A DNA stretch of 11,687 bases, taken from Gemmatimonadota bacterium (GTDB lineage Bacteria; Gemmatimonadota; Gemmatimonadetes; Gemmatimonadales; Gemmatimonadaceae). The stretch covers positions 1 through 11,687 of the forward strand of contig CANGXK010000039.1 in the NCBI GenBank assembly GCA_947457715.1, read 5' to 3'. A model generated the notes under the pieces. The model was not told the origin of the DNA and ran no database searches. It worked only from the letters and a program-made list of their open reading frames with translations. Position numbers and translations under genes: made by a program. Shown piece by piece: positions 1 through 6,112 of this stretch; positions within the stretch are counted from its first letter, which is position 1; every line of letters starts with the position of its first letter.

Positions 1-869
1 AGTTCAGTCAGCCCCGCGTAGTACGAGTCCGGCAGTTCGAGGGCACCGACCGCCGCTTCCATCAGCGGGGCGGCGGCACCGACGGTGAGGAAGTCATGCA
101 CCTTCTTGGCCTGCGCGATCACGCTGGCCGGAGCATGCACGTACCCGAGGCGCCAGCCGGTGATCGAGTACGTCTTCGACAGCGAGTTGCAGGTGATCGT
201 GCGCTCGAAGGCTCCCGGCAGCGTGTTGAAGTACACGTGCCGGTGCGGTTCGTAGATGATGTGCTCGTACGGCTCATCCATGATCACCCAGGTGTCGTAC
301 TGCTGCGCGTACTTGAGGATGATCATGAGTTCCTCGCGCGTGAACACCTTGCCGCTGGGGTTCGACGGGTTGCACACCACGATCGCCTTCGGACGTTGTG
401 CGAACGCGGCGGCCAGCACGTCTTCGTCGAAGTTGAAGTGCGGCGGATGGAGCGGCACGTAGATCGGCTCGGCCCCGGAGAGAATCGCGTCGGCCGCGTA
501 GTTCTCGTAGAACGGCGAGAACACGATCACCTTGTCGCCCGGATTACAGGCGGTCATCATGGCGACCATCATCGCTTCCGTGCTGCCGCAGGTGACCACG
601 AGTTCCGTTTCGGGGTCGACCGCCAGTCCGCTGAAGTGCGAGATCTTCTTCGCCAGCGCGGTCCGGAAGCGCGGCGCGCCCCACGTCACGGCATACTGAT
701 GGAACGGCCCGCGCGTGGCGCGCTCCAGCCCCTCCAGCAGCACTTCGGGCGGATCGAAATCCGGAAACCCCTGTGACAAATTGATGGCGCCGTGCTGGTT
801 GGCGAGGCGCGTGGTGCCGCGAATCACGGATTCGCTGAAGACGGAAAGTCGCTGAGCAGTCGTAGGCAT
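1..869 (-). CDS. Class I/II PLP-dependent aminotransferase (C-terminus cut by window edge)
   Basis: This is the N-terminal 289 residues of a fold-type I, pyridoxal-phosphate-dependent aminotransferase. It transfers an amino group between an amino acid and a 2-oxo acid in the cytoplasm. Seen in order: the N-terminal substrate motif NLSQGFPDFDPP (about residues 30-41); the cofactor-phosphate segment TCGSTEAM near 93-100; NPSNPSG at 167-173, whose second Asn should contact the PLP ring oxygen; MDEPYE at 197-202 with the Asp that pairs with the pyridine nitrogen; and SLSKTYSITGWRLGY, with the Schiff-base lysine at K232. The overall pattern resembles the kynurenine/methionine aminotransferase subgroup (KYAT1/YbdL-like), but the substrate cannot be read from sequence. 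The family is usually 380-400 residues, so about 100 are missing off the left edge. The start is the ATG at 869, which gives the usual short N-terminus. There is no clear Shine-Dalgarno. It is divergent from the DUF3429 operon. Confidence 0.93.
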   Translation of the reverse strand, partial: MPTTAQRLSVFSESVIRGTTRLANQHGAINLSQGFPDFDPPEVLLEGLERATRGPFHQYAVTWGAPRFRTALAKKISHFSGLAVDPETELVVTCGSTEAMMVAMMTACNPGDKVIVFSPFYENYAADAILSGAEPIYVPLHPPHFNFDEDVLAAAFAQRPKAIVVCNPSNPSGKVFTREELMIILKYAQQYDTWVIMDEPYEHIIYEPHRHVYFNTLPGAFERTITCNSLSKTYSITGWRLGYVHAPASVIAQAKKVHDFLTVGAAAPLMEAAVGALELPDSYYAGLTE

Positions 870-916
870 GGCCTGCACATATACCGCGCGGTGCGGGTCG
901 GCGCTACCTTCGCGCA
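870..916. promoter_or_regulatory. Divergent promoter gap between aminotransferase and DUF3429 operon
   Basis: This 47-bp gap must hold the promoters of two divergent genes. For the rightward operon, a TACCTT hexamer at 905-910 (fits the TAnnnT pattern of a -10 box) lies only 6 nt before the ATG at 917. For the leftward aminotransferase, TATATG (read on the minus strand, 883 to 878) lies 8 nt before its ATG. Neither has a convincing TTGACA-like partner at 16-18 bp, and neither gene has a Shine-Dalgarno. If the hexamers are real, both mRNAs would be nearly leaderless and the two polymerase footprints would overlap. The boxes are inferred from position and are weak matches. Confidence 0.35.
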
Positions 917-1360
917 ATGCCTACCCGCACTTTCTGGCTTGTCAGCGGATCGGGACTCGTCCCCTTCCTCGTGTGCCTCGTGATCGTCTATGGAACCCCC
1001 GAGTTCAGCGCGCTCCACGATGCCGCCATTCACACGTTCATCGTGTACGCCGCGCTCACGCTGAGCTTTCTGGGCGGCGCGCGCTGGGGCGCAGAACTCG
1101 TGCGTGCTCCCGAGGCGCCGAACCTCAGACGCCTCGTCGCCGCCGCGATGCCGTCGGTGGCCGGACTCTTCGCCCTGTTGCCACAGGCGCCGCGGCAGGG
1201 GGCCCTTGGCCTGCTCGTGCTCAGTGGCGGCATTCAACTGGCCTGGGACGTCGCCGCCTCTCGCGAGGGCCTGCTCCCGCCGTGGAACGCCCGCGTGCGC
1301 ACCGTGATGACCGTCGCCGGCACGCTTTGCAGTCTTGCCCTCTGGCCTACGATCGCATGA
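917..1360 (+). CDS. DUF3429 (TMEM69-like) small inner-membrane protein
   Basis: This is a 147-residue polytopic membrane protein. Hydrophobic stretches lie near residues 8-26, 38-54, 73-90, 95-110 and 128-145, giving four to five membrane segments. The motif SFLGGARWG at 50-58 and the conserved C-terminal layout (Pro-Trp, then an Arg before the last hydrophobic stretch) match the DUF3429 family, which includes the mitochondrial protein TMEM69. The molecular role of that family is unknown, so none is given here. The length is normal for bacterial members. The ATG at 917 is chosen because it sits directly before the first membrane segment and just after the divergent gap; there is no Shine-Dalgarno. 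It is the first gene of a rightward operon, and its TGA overlaps the next ATG by 4 bp (ATGA at 1357-1360). Confidence 0.82.
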   Translation: MPTRTFWLVSGSGLVPFLVCLVIVYGTPEFSALHDAAIHTFIVYAALTLSFLGGARWGAELVRAPEAPNLRRLVAAAMPSVAGLFALLPQAPRQGALGLLVLSGGIQLAWDVAASREGLLPPWNARVRTVMTVAGTLCSLALWPTIA

Positions 1361-2220
1361 CCACGTCCGATTCGTGCGCCCCGGTAACGGATGATACGCC
1401 GCTTCCGCTTCCGCTGCGCGATGCCGTGTGCGCCAAGCTCGGCATCGCCCCCGCACCGCCGACGTTGCCGTTCCTGGACGCGGTGTACGCCGCGTGGTGC
1501 CAAAGGGTGCCGTTCGACAATGTGCGCAAGCTCATCGCGCTGCGACTCGCGCATGCACCGCCGCTCCCCGGCACGCATGCCGCCGATTTCTTCGACCACT
1601 GGCTCGCCCATGGCACCGGCGGGACCTGCTGGTCGTCCAGCAACGCGCTGCAGATGCTGCTCGTCGCGCTCGGCTTCACGACACGTCGGATCGCGGGCTC
1701 CATGCGCGACCTCGGCATCATCACGCACGGCAGCACCGTCGTGACCATCGACGGACGTGACTGGCTCGTGGATTCATCGGCGCTCACGCAGCGTCCCGTC
1801 CCGCTCTTCACCGGCCCGTATCTCGATCCCGACCCGGCGTTCGCCACCACGTGGGCCATGGACAGCGACACGCACCTGCTACGTTTCGGCGCCATGCCCG
1901 GACCGGAGCACACCGTGTGCCGATTCATACTCGACCCGGTCGATCACATGTATTTCGGCGAGGCGCACGAACGATCGCGCAACATCGGGCGATTCAACGA
2001 AATCACGTACGCGCGGCGCAACGTCGCCGATGGATTTGTGGTGCTGCAGTACGGCGTGCGCTATCACCGCACGGCGCACGGCACCGAGGCCCGCGCGCTC
2101 GACCGCGACGCGCTGCGGCAGGTCCTCGCCGATGACTTCGGCCTTGGCCCCGACGTGCTGCAGCGCTACGAAGCGTGTGGTGCCCTCGATGCGAACTTCA
2201 CGGCCGCGGTCGCCCCATGA
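1357..2220 (+). CDS. Arylamine N-acetyltransferase (NAT) family protein
   Basis: This is a 287-residue cytoplasmic enzyme of the NAT (NhoA) family, which moves an acyl group from acyl-CoA to an arylamine, hydrazine or similar amine through a cysteine intermediate. The Cys-His-Asp triad is visible: C91 in GGTCWSSSNALQ, H124 in THGSTVVTI and D139 in RDWLVDSSA. The N-terminal VPFDNVRKL at 51-59 is the family's usual strand before the catalytic Cys. The match is divergent: the common Arg-Gly-Gly-x-Cys and Asp-Val-Gly-Phe-Gly motifs are altered. A different acyl acceptor, as in NAT-like enzymes of secondary metabolism, is therefore possible. Length fits the family (about 270-290). The start is the ATG of the ATGA overlap with the DUF3429 gene; there is no separate ribosome binding site, consistent with termination-reinitiation. 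The same overlap links it to the MFS gene downstream. Confidence 0.83.
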   Translation: MTTSDSCAPVTDDTPLPLPLRDAVCAKLGIAPAPPTLPFLDAVYAAWCQRVPFDNVRKLIALRLAHAPPLPGTHAADFFDHWLAHGTGGTCWSSSNALQMLLVALGFTTRRIAGSMRDLGIITHGSTVVTIDGRDWLVDSSALTQRPVPLFTGPYLDPDPAFATTWAMDSDTHLLRFGAMPGPEHTVCRFILDPVDHMYFGEAHERSRNIGRFNEITYARRNVADGFVVLQYGVRYHRTAHGTEARALDRDALRQVLADDFGLGPDVLQRYEACGALDANFTAAVAP

Positions 2221-3620
2221 ACGCCCCGCGCGCCAACACGACCGACGCGGACGCCGGATTCGCCCTCGCCGCCCGTCGCCTGCTGCCACTGCTGTTCGTG
2301 AGCTACATCGTGGCGTTTCTGGACCGCGTGAATGTCGGGTTTGCCAAGTTGCAGATGGCGGCAGACCTCGGATTCTCCGACGCCGTGTACGGATTCGGGG
2401 CCGGCATTTTCTTCCTCGGCTACTTCCTGTTCGAGGTGCCGAGCAATCTGCTGCTGGAGAAGTTCGGAGCGCGCCGGTGGATTACCCGCATCATGTTCAC
2501 CTGGGCGATCGTGTCGGGCGCGTTCGCCTTCGTGGACCGGATTCCCTGGGGACCACTGCCGGCGCTGTTCGGCGCGGCACCGCTCGAATTCGGATTCTAT
2601 GCACTGCGATTTCTGCTCGGCATTGCCGAAGCCGGCTTCTTCCCCGGCATCATTCTCTACCTCACATACTGGTTTCCTGCCGCCAAGCGCGCCCGCACCG
2701 TGGCGCTCTTCATGACGGCGATCGCAGCCGCGAACGTCATCGGCGCTCCGGTTTCCGGCGCCATCATGCAGTACGCCGATGGTATGGGTGGCCTGAGCGG
2801 ATGGCGATGGCTGTTCGTGCTCGAGGCGATTCCGTCGATCATCGCCGGCATCGGCATCTGGTTCCTGCTACCTGACCGGCCGGCGCAGGCCGCGTGGCTC
2901 ACCCCGGAGCAACGCGCCGCGATCACCGCGCAACTCGCCCAGGAGGATACCGCCGCGCACGGCGCCGCGAGTGTCGCCGCGACCGGTGCGGCGACCGGTG
3001 CGGCGACCGGTGCGGCGCAGGCGCTGCGCAGCGGCCGTGTGTGGGTGCTGGCGCTCGTGTATCTGGCCGGCACCTTCGCGCTGTACGGCGTGAGCTTCTG
3101 GATGCCGACCATCGTGCAGGAAATGGGCATCGGGAAATCGGCGTATCTCGAGATCGGACTGCTCAGCATGATTCCGTGGGGGACCGCCGGCATCGCCATG
3201 GTGTGGGCCGGCGCCCGCTCCGACCGGACCGGCGAGCGCCGCCAGCATGTGGCGGGCTCGTTGTTGCTGGCGGCTTCGGGGCTCATCGCCCTCGTCCTCG
3301 TCGGGACGCACGTGGTGCCGGCACTGATCGCACTCTGTTTCGTGACGTCCGGCGTGCTGTCCTTTTTCGCCACGTTCTGGTCGTTGCCCACCGCCTTCCT
3401 CCGGCAAACCGCCGCCGCGGCCGGTATCGCCTGGATCAACGCGGTCGGGAATCTCGGCGGCCACTTCGGACCGGACATCGTCGGCCGCATTCGAACGGCC
3501 ACTGGCAGTGCGAACTACGGCTTCCTCTTTCTTGCCGCACTGGCAGTGGTGGGCGCACTGCTCACGATATTCTTTACGGGAGCACGTGCGGAACGGGTGA
3601 GCAGCGCGAGGGAAGCATGA
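2217..3620 (+). CDS. MFS transporter, anion:cation symporter (ACS) family
   Basis: This is a 467-residue inner-membrane secondary transporter with the 6+6 helix plan of the major facilitator superfamily. The signatures FLDRVNVGFA (34-43), FEVPSNLLLEKFGARRW (72-88) and RFLLGIAEAGFFPGIILYLTYW (131-152) are those of the ACS family, whose members take up small organic anions such as phthalate, tartrate, 4-hydroxyphenylacetate or hexuronates with a cation. The substrate here is unknown. Two oddities are visible. A loop of roughly 15 extra residues (about 107-125) lies before the fourth helix, compared with typical members as I remember them. The central cytoplasmic loop carries an Ala-Thr-Gly-Ala repeat (about 255-267). 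The start is the ATG of the ATGA overlap with the NAT-like gene, giving a 20-residue tail before helix 1. It overlaps the TPR gene by 4 bp at 3617-3620. Import of an organic acid or amine handled by the neighbouring NAT-like enzyme is inference only. Confidence 0.92.
   Translation: MNAPRANTTDADAGFALAARRLLPLLFVSYIVAFLDRVNVGFAKLQMAADLGFSDAVYGFGAGIFFLGYFLFEVPSNLLLEKFGARRWITRIMFTWAIVSGAFAFVDRIPWGPLPALFGAAPLEFGFYALRFLLGIAEAGFFPGIILYLTYWFPAAKRARTVALFMTAIAAANVIGAPVSGAIMQYADGMGGLSGWRWLFVLEAIPSIIAGIGIWFLLPDRPAQAAWLTPEQRAAITAQLAQEDTAAHGAASVAATGAATGAATGAAQALRSGRVWVLALVYLAGTFALYGVSFWMPTIVQEMGIGKSAYLEIGLLSMIPWGTAGIAMVWAGARSDRTGERRQHVAGSLLLAASGLIALVLVGTHVVPALIALCFVTSGVLSFFATFWSLPTAFLRQTAAAAGIAWINAVGNLGGHFGPDIVGRIRTATGSANYGFLFLAALAVVGALLTIFFTGARAERVSSAREA
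2981..3016 (+). repeat. 12-bp tandem repeat inside the MFS gene
   Basis: Three perfect copies of the 12-mer GACCGGTGCGGC lie head to tail. Because 12 is a multiple of three, the repeat stays in frame and encodes ATGAATGAATGAA in the cytoplasmic loop between helices 6 and 7. It is a likely slippage site whose copy number could change without frameshift. Confidence 0.9.
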
Positions 3621-4417
3621 GCAGCACCCACGTTGACCACGGAGTTCTGATGACGCGTATGCCACTGTCCCGGCGCGTGGCCCACGTGGCCCTGCTGGCC
3701 GGAACCATGGCGGCCCTGGCCCTGTTGCCCGCGCGGCCGACGGGCGCCCAATCGTCACCGATCGACCGCGCGCTGGGGGCTGGGCAGTGGCGCGAGGCGG
3801 TTCGCCTGCTCGACAGCGTGCTCACACAAGCGCCGCGCGATGCCAGCAGCCTTCAACAGCGTGGTCGTGCCTATCGCGAGCTCGAGGAGTTTGACAAGGC
3901 GCTGGCGGACTACACGCAGGCGATCGCCGTGAACCGGCGCTTTGCCACCGCCTACGGCGGGCGGGCGATCGTGCATCAGCGGCGGGGGAACGCCAGCGCG
4001 TCGTTTGCCGACATCGATAGCGCGCGGGCTCTGGGGCTGAACGACCCGCAGCTCGACCTCGTGGAAGGGATCAGTTACCTGATGAACGAAGACGGCGCCA
4101 AAGCGTGGGCGCGCTTCGACCGCTACGTGCGCGCCGTCCCGGACGCCGCGCAGGGGTGGTTTCTCCGAGGGCGCGCGGCCGGTACGGCGGGACGCGCCGC
4201 CGACGCCGAGAAGGACTTCACCGCGGCCATCGCCCGCCGGATGGCCGGTCCGGAGGTCTATACGCTGCGCGCGATGGTGCGGGCGACGCTCGGGAACACG
4301 GCCGGAGCGTGCGCCGATCTCACCGAAGCCGCGACCCGCGGCGATAAGGCGGCCGCGGCCACGGTGGCCAAGAACTGCAAGTCGCCGCTCATCACTGAGC
4401 CAGCCAATCGCGGGTGA
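3617..4417 (+). CDS. Exported tetratricopeptide-repeat (TPR) protein
   Basis: This is a 266-residue protein with an N-terminal export signal and TPR helices. An Arg-rich stretch (RMPLSRR) is followed by a hydrophobic core (about 21-38) and a probable signal-peptidase site after GAQ (43-45), so the mature protein is periplasmic. TPR-like units lie at about 75-108 (SLQQRGRAYRELEEFDKALA then DYTQAI), 109-141, 177-210 and 211-243. These are helix pairs used for protein binding; the partner is unknown. Two Cys (232 and 254) near the C-terminus could form a disulfide. The ATG at 3617 is preferred because it forms the third ATGA overlap of the operon and has GAGGGA just upstream. An alternative ATG at 3650, with GGAG 5 nt upstream, would give a shorter and more typical signal peptide. 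It is the last gene of the operon. Confidence 0.85.
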   Translation: MSSTHVDHGVLMTRMPLSRRVAHVALLAGTMAALALLPARPTGAQSSPIDRALGAGQWREAVRLLDSVLTQAPRDASSLQQRGRAYRELEEFDKALADYTQAIAVNRRFATAYGGRAIVHQRRGNASASFADIDSARALGLNDPQLDLVEGISYLMNEDGAKAWARFDRYVRAVPDAAQGWFLRGRAAGTAGRAADAEKDFTAAIARRMAGPEVYTLRAMVRATLGNTAGACADLTEAATRGDKAAAATVAKNCKSPLITEPANRG

Positions 4418-4518
4418 CTGACTGCGAATTGTTGAGTCTGCCGAGAGCTCTGCACCGGGTTAGGGCGCGCCGGGCATCAGCGTGTGCGAGCACCGCCCAT
4501 TCCTAACCTCGGCGGCCT

Positions 4519-4549
4519 CGGCGACGAGGAGGAGAGCTAAGCGTCGCCG
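4519..4549 (+). promoter_or_regulatory. Stem-loop with AGGAGG in the loop (possible leader RNA element)
   Basis: CGGCGACG (4519-4526) pairs perfectly with CGTCGCCG (4542-4549), and the 15-nt loop contains the consensus ribosome-binding sequence AGGAGG at 4527-4532. No ATG, GTG or TTG follows at a usable distance, so the sequence is an orphan Shine-Dalgarno displayed in a hairpin about 100 nt upstream of the flavoprotein start. It could be a structured leader element, a 3' end feature of the upstream operon, or chance. Confidence 0.35.
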
Positions 4550-4552
4550 GCG

Positions 4553-4575
4553 TCACCCGTGTCAGGTGATTCACC
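4553..4575. repeat. Alternating TCACC/GGTGA pentamers (possible operator)
   Basis: Three copies of a pentamer alternate in orientation: TCACC, GGTGA, TCACC. The last two form an almost perfect 11-bp palindrome (GGTGATTCACC) and the first two a 17-bp hairpin. Lying 62-84 bp before the flavoprotein start, they could be a repressor site. Short length makes chance plausible. Confidence 0.25.
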
Positions 4576-4636
4576 ACAGCACCCCACGGGATTGGCCGAC
4601 AGCCGCCGGCACGGAGCATGAGCATGCTTCACCGAT

Positions 4637-6082
4637 ATGACGACACAGGCTACCCTCCCGGTGATCATCCAAGGCGGCATGGGCGTCGGCGTATCGCGCT
4701 GGTTGCTCGCGCGCGAAGTCTCCCGCCTTGGTCAGCTGGGCGTCGTGTCCGGCACGGCCCTCGACTCGATGCTGGTGCGCCGTCTGCAGGACGGTGACGC
4801 GGACGGTGACATGCGGCGTGCGATCGCCGCCTTTCCGATCCCGGACGTCGGCGAGGCGGCGTTGAAGCGCTACTTCCTGCCCGACGGACGCAAACCCGGG
4901 CAGCCGTACAAACTGCTGCCGCTGTACAAGCAGCATGTGAGCGTGGCGCGCCAGCAACTCACGGTACTCGCCAACTTCGTCGAAGTCTTCCTCGCCAAAA
5001 GCGGGCACGATGGGGTCGTTGGCATCAATCTGCTGACCAAGCTGCAGCTCCCGAACCTCGCATCGCTCTACGGCGCGATGCTCGCTGGCGTCGATTATGT
5101 GCTGATGGGTGCCGGCATTCCGCGCGAGATCCCTCTCGCACTCGATCGCCTCGCCGCCCACGACACCGCAACGCTGCGGTTCGACGTCGACGGCATCGCC
5201 ACCGCGGATGCCATCTCGCTGGCCTTCGATCCCGTGGCCCACGGCGGTGATATCGCTCGTCCGTTGGTTCGGCCCCAGTTCCTCGCCATTGTTGCGGCCA
5301 ATTCGCTCGCCGCCACCCTCGCCAGGAAGGCCTCCGGACGCGTGGACGGCTTCGTGGTCGAAGGTCCGACGGCTGGTGGCCATAACGCCCCCGCGCGTGG
5401 CGGCGGGGCGCTGTCGGCCACGGGTGAGCCGATCTACGGCGAGCGTGATGTGGTCGATCTCGCCAAGATGCGCGATCTGGGACTCCCCTTCTGGCTCGCC
5501 GGCGGCACCGGTTCGCCTGAGCAGCTCACGCACGCGCTCGCCCAAGGCGCCACGGGCATTCAGGTGGGTACGCTCTTCGCCTACTGCGACGAATCCGGGT
5601 TCGACACCGCGCTCAAGGCTGTTGTGCTCGAACATGCCCGCATGGGCGACCTCACCATCCGCACCGATCCCCGCACCTCGCCCACAGGATTCCCGTTCAA
5701 GGTTGTGTCGTGGCCGGGACATGCCGCCACGCTGGAGCGCGAACGCCGCTGCGATCTGGGCTATCTGCGCACCGCGTATCAGCGCGACGATGGACGCTTG
5801 GGCTACCGGTGTCCGGCCGAGCCGGTGGACGACTACGTGGCCAAGGGTGGTCTGTTCGAAGACACCGTCGGTCGCCAATGCGTCTGCAACGGGCTGATCT
5901 CCGCCGTCGGGCTGCCGCAGGTGGTCGACACCGGCGAGCACCACGACGGCGAGCACCACGACGGCGAGGAGCCGGCGCTGATCACGAGCGGCGACGACCT
6001 GCTCCACATCGGCGCGTTCCTCGGCGACCGTGGTTCCTATACGGCACGCGACGTCGTGCAGTATCTGCTCGCGGGCACCTAA
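4637..6082 (+). CDS. Nitronate monooxygenase/2-nitropropane dioxygenase-like FMN flavoprotein
   Basis: This is a 481-residue cytoplasmic TIM-barrel flavoprotein of the NPD family, which covers nitronate monooxygenases and FabK/PfaD-type enoyl reductases. FMN-site motifs are visible: VIIQGGMGVGVS (9-20), LMGAGIPREIP (156-166), EGPTAGGHNAPARGG (242-256), AGGTGSPE (288-295, phosphate loop) and IQVGTLFAYCDESG (308-321). The GGH histidine (249) matches the catalytic His of nitronate monooxygenases. It belongs to the long (about 480 aa) subfamily with an extra C-terminal part holding CDLGYLR, RCPAEP and GRQCVCNGL. These carry four cysteines (372, 392, 415, 417) that look conserved from memory of the family. 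The exact reaction of this subfamily is not established, so nitronate oxidation is only the label by homology. A His-Asp-Glu repeat sits at about 433-444. The ATG at 4637 is the only one giving the family N-terminus; no good ribosome site lies next to it. Confidence 0.88.
   Translation: MTTQATLPVIIQGGMGVGVSRWLLAREVSRLGQLGVVSGTALDSMLVRRLQDGDADGDMRRAIAAFPIPDVGEAALKRYFLPDGRKPGQPYKLLPLYKQHVSVARQQLTVLANFVEVFLAKSGHDGVVGINLLTKLQLPNLASLYGAMLAGVDYVLMGAGIPREIPLALDRLAAHDTATLRFDVDGIATADAISLAFDPVAHGGDIARPLVRPQFLAIVAANSLAATLARKASGRVDGFVVEGPTAGGHNAPARGGGALSATGEPIYGERDVVDLAKMRDLGLPFWLAGGTGSPEQLTHALAQGATGIQVGTLFAYCDESGFDTALKAVVLEHARMGDLTIRTDPRTSPTGFPFKVVSWPGHAATLERERRCDLGYLRTAYQRDDGRLGYRCPAEPVDDYVAKGGLFEDTVGRQCVCNGLISAVGLPQVVDTGEHHDGEHHDGEEPALITSGDDLLHIGAFLGDRGSYTARDVVQYLLAGT
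5933..5968 (+). repeat. 15-bp tandem repeat inside the flavoprotein gene
   Basis: Two perfect copies of GGCGAGCACCACGAC (5933-5947, 5948-5962) are followed by a 6-bp partial third. The repeat is in frame and encodes GEHHDGEHHDGEE, a cluster of acidic residues and histidines in what should be a surface loop just before the conserved TSGDDL motif. Confidence 0.88.
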
Positions 6083-6088
6083 CGATTG

Positions 6089-6111
6089 GGGCGCCTGGCG
6101 GTCAGGCGTCC
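6089..6111. terminator. Hairpin between convergent flavoprotein and bestrophin genes
   Basis: GGGCGCCTG pairs with CAGGCGTCC (nine pairs including one G-U) around a GCGGT loop. It fills almost the whole 30-bp space between the two convergent stop codons. There is no T-run on either side, so a bidirectional or processing-type terminator is the likely role rather than a textbook intrinsic one. Confidence 0.45.
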
Positions 6112-6112
6112 G

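Larger units (their letters stand above)
4418..4636. other. 219-bp intergenic region with several inverted repeats
   Basis: No convincing gene is seen here. In order it holds: a 7-bp inverted repeat GGTTAGG/CCTAACC (4458-4464 and 4502-4508) enclosing smaller pairings (GGGC/GCCC and GTG/CAC); a second, stronger stem-loop at 4519-4549; and three alternating pentamers TCACC-GGTGA-TCACC at 4553-4557, 4565-4569 and 4571-4575. None is followed by a T-run, so no intrinsic terminator of the standard kind is visible after the TPR gene. The region should contain the promoter of the flavoprotein gene at 4637, but I see no clear -35/-10 pair. Confidence 0.5.

Noticed and set aside
868..1356. In-frame upstream extension of the NAT-like gene to an ATG at 868
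   Set aside because: The extra 163 residues are Arg/Pro-rich shadow sequence across the DUF3429 gene. NAT family length and the ATGA overlap both support the start at 1357.
824..1456. Long minus-strand open frame opposite the DUF3429 and NAT-like genes
   Set aside because: Its translation is Arg/Ala/His-rich with no domain, as expected for a shadow frame in GC-rich DNA. It overlaps three genes with clear family motifs.
2894..3616. Upstream extension of the TPR gene to an ATG at 2894
   Set aside because: The extension is read out of frame through the MFS gene and would bury the signal peptide in the middle of the protein.
4458..4508. Integron attC-like site suggested by GTTAGGG and TCCTAAC core sequences
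   Set aside because: The two cores are in the wrong order and orientation: attC needs RYYYAAC on the left and GTTRRRY on the right. The outer bases also break the consensus, and no integrase or cassette array is present.
4484..4540. 18-codon ORF starting with GTG and ending at TAA in the 219-bp gap
   Set aside because: There is no ribosome site before the GTG, it is very short, and its composition resembles nothing known; the AGGAGG lies inside it rather than in front.
4571..6007. 478-residue minus-strand open frame opposite the flavoprotein gene
   Set aside because: The plus-strand frame carries all NPD-family motifs. The reverse frame has Arg/Glu/Gly-rich low-information sequence and no recognisable domain.
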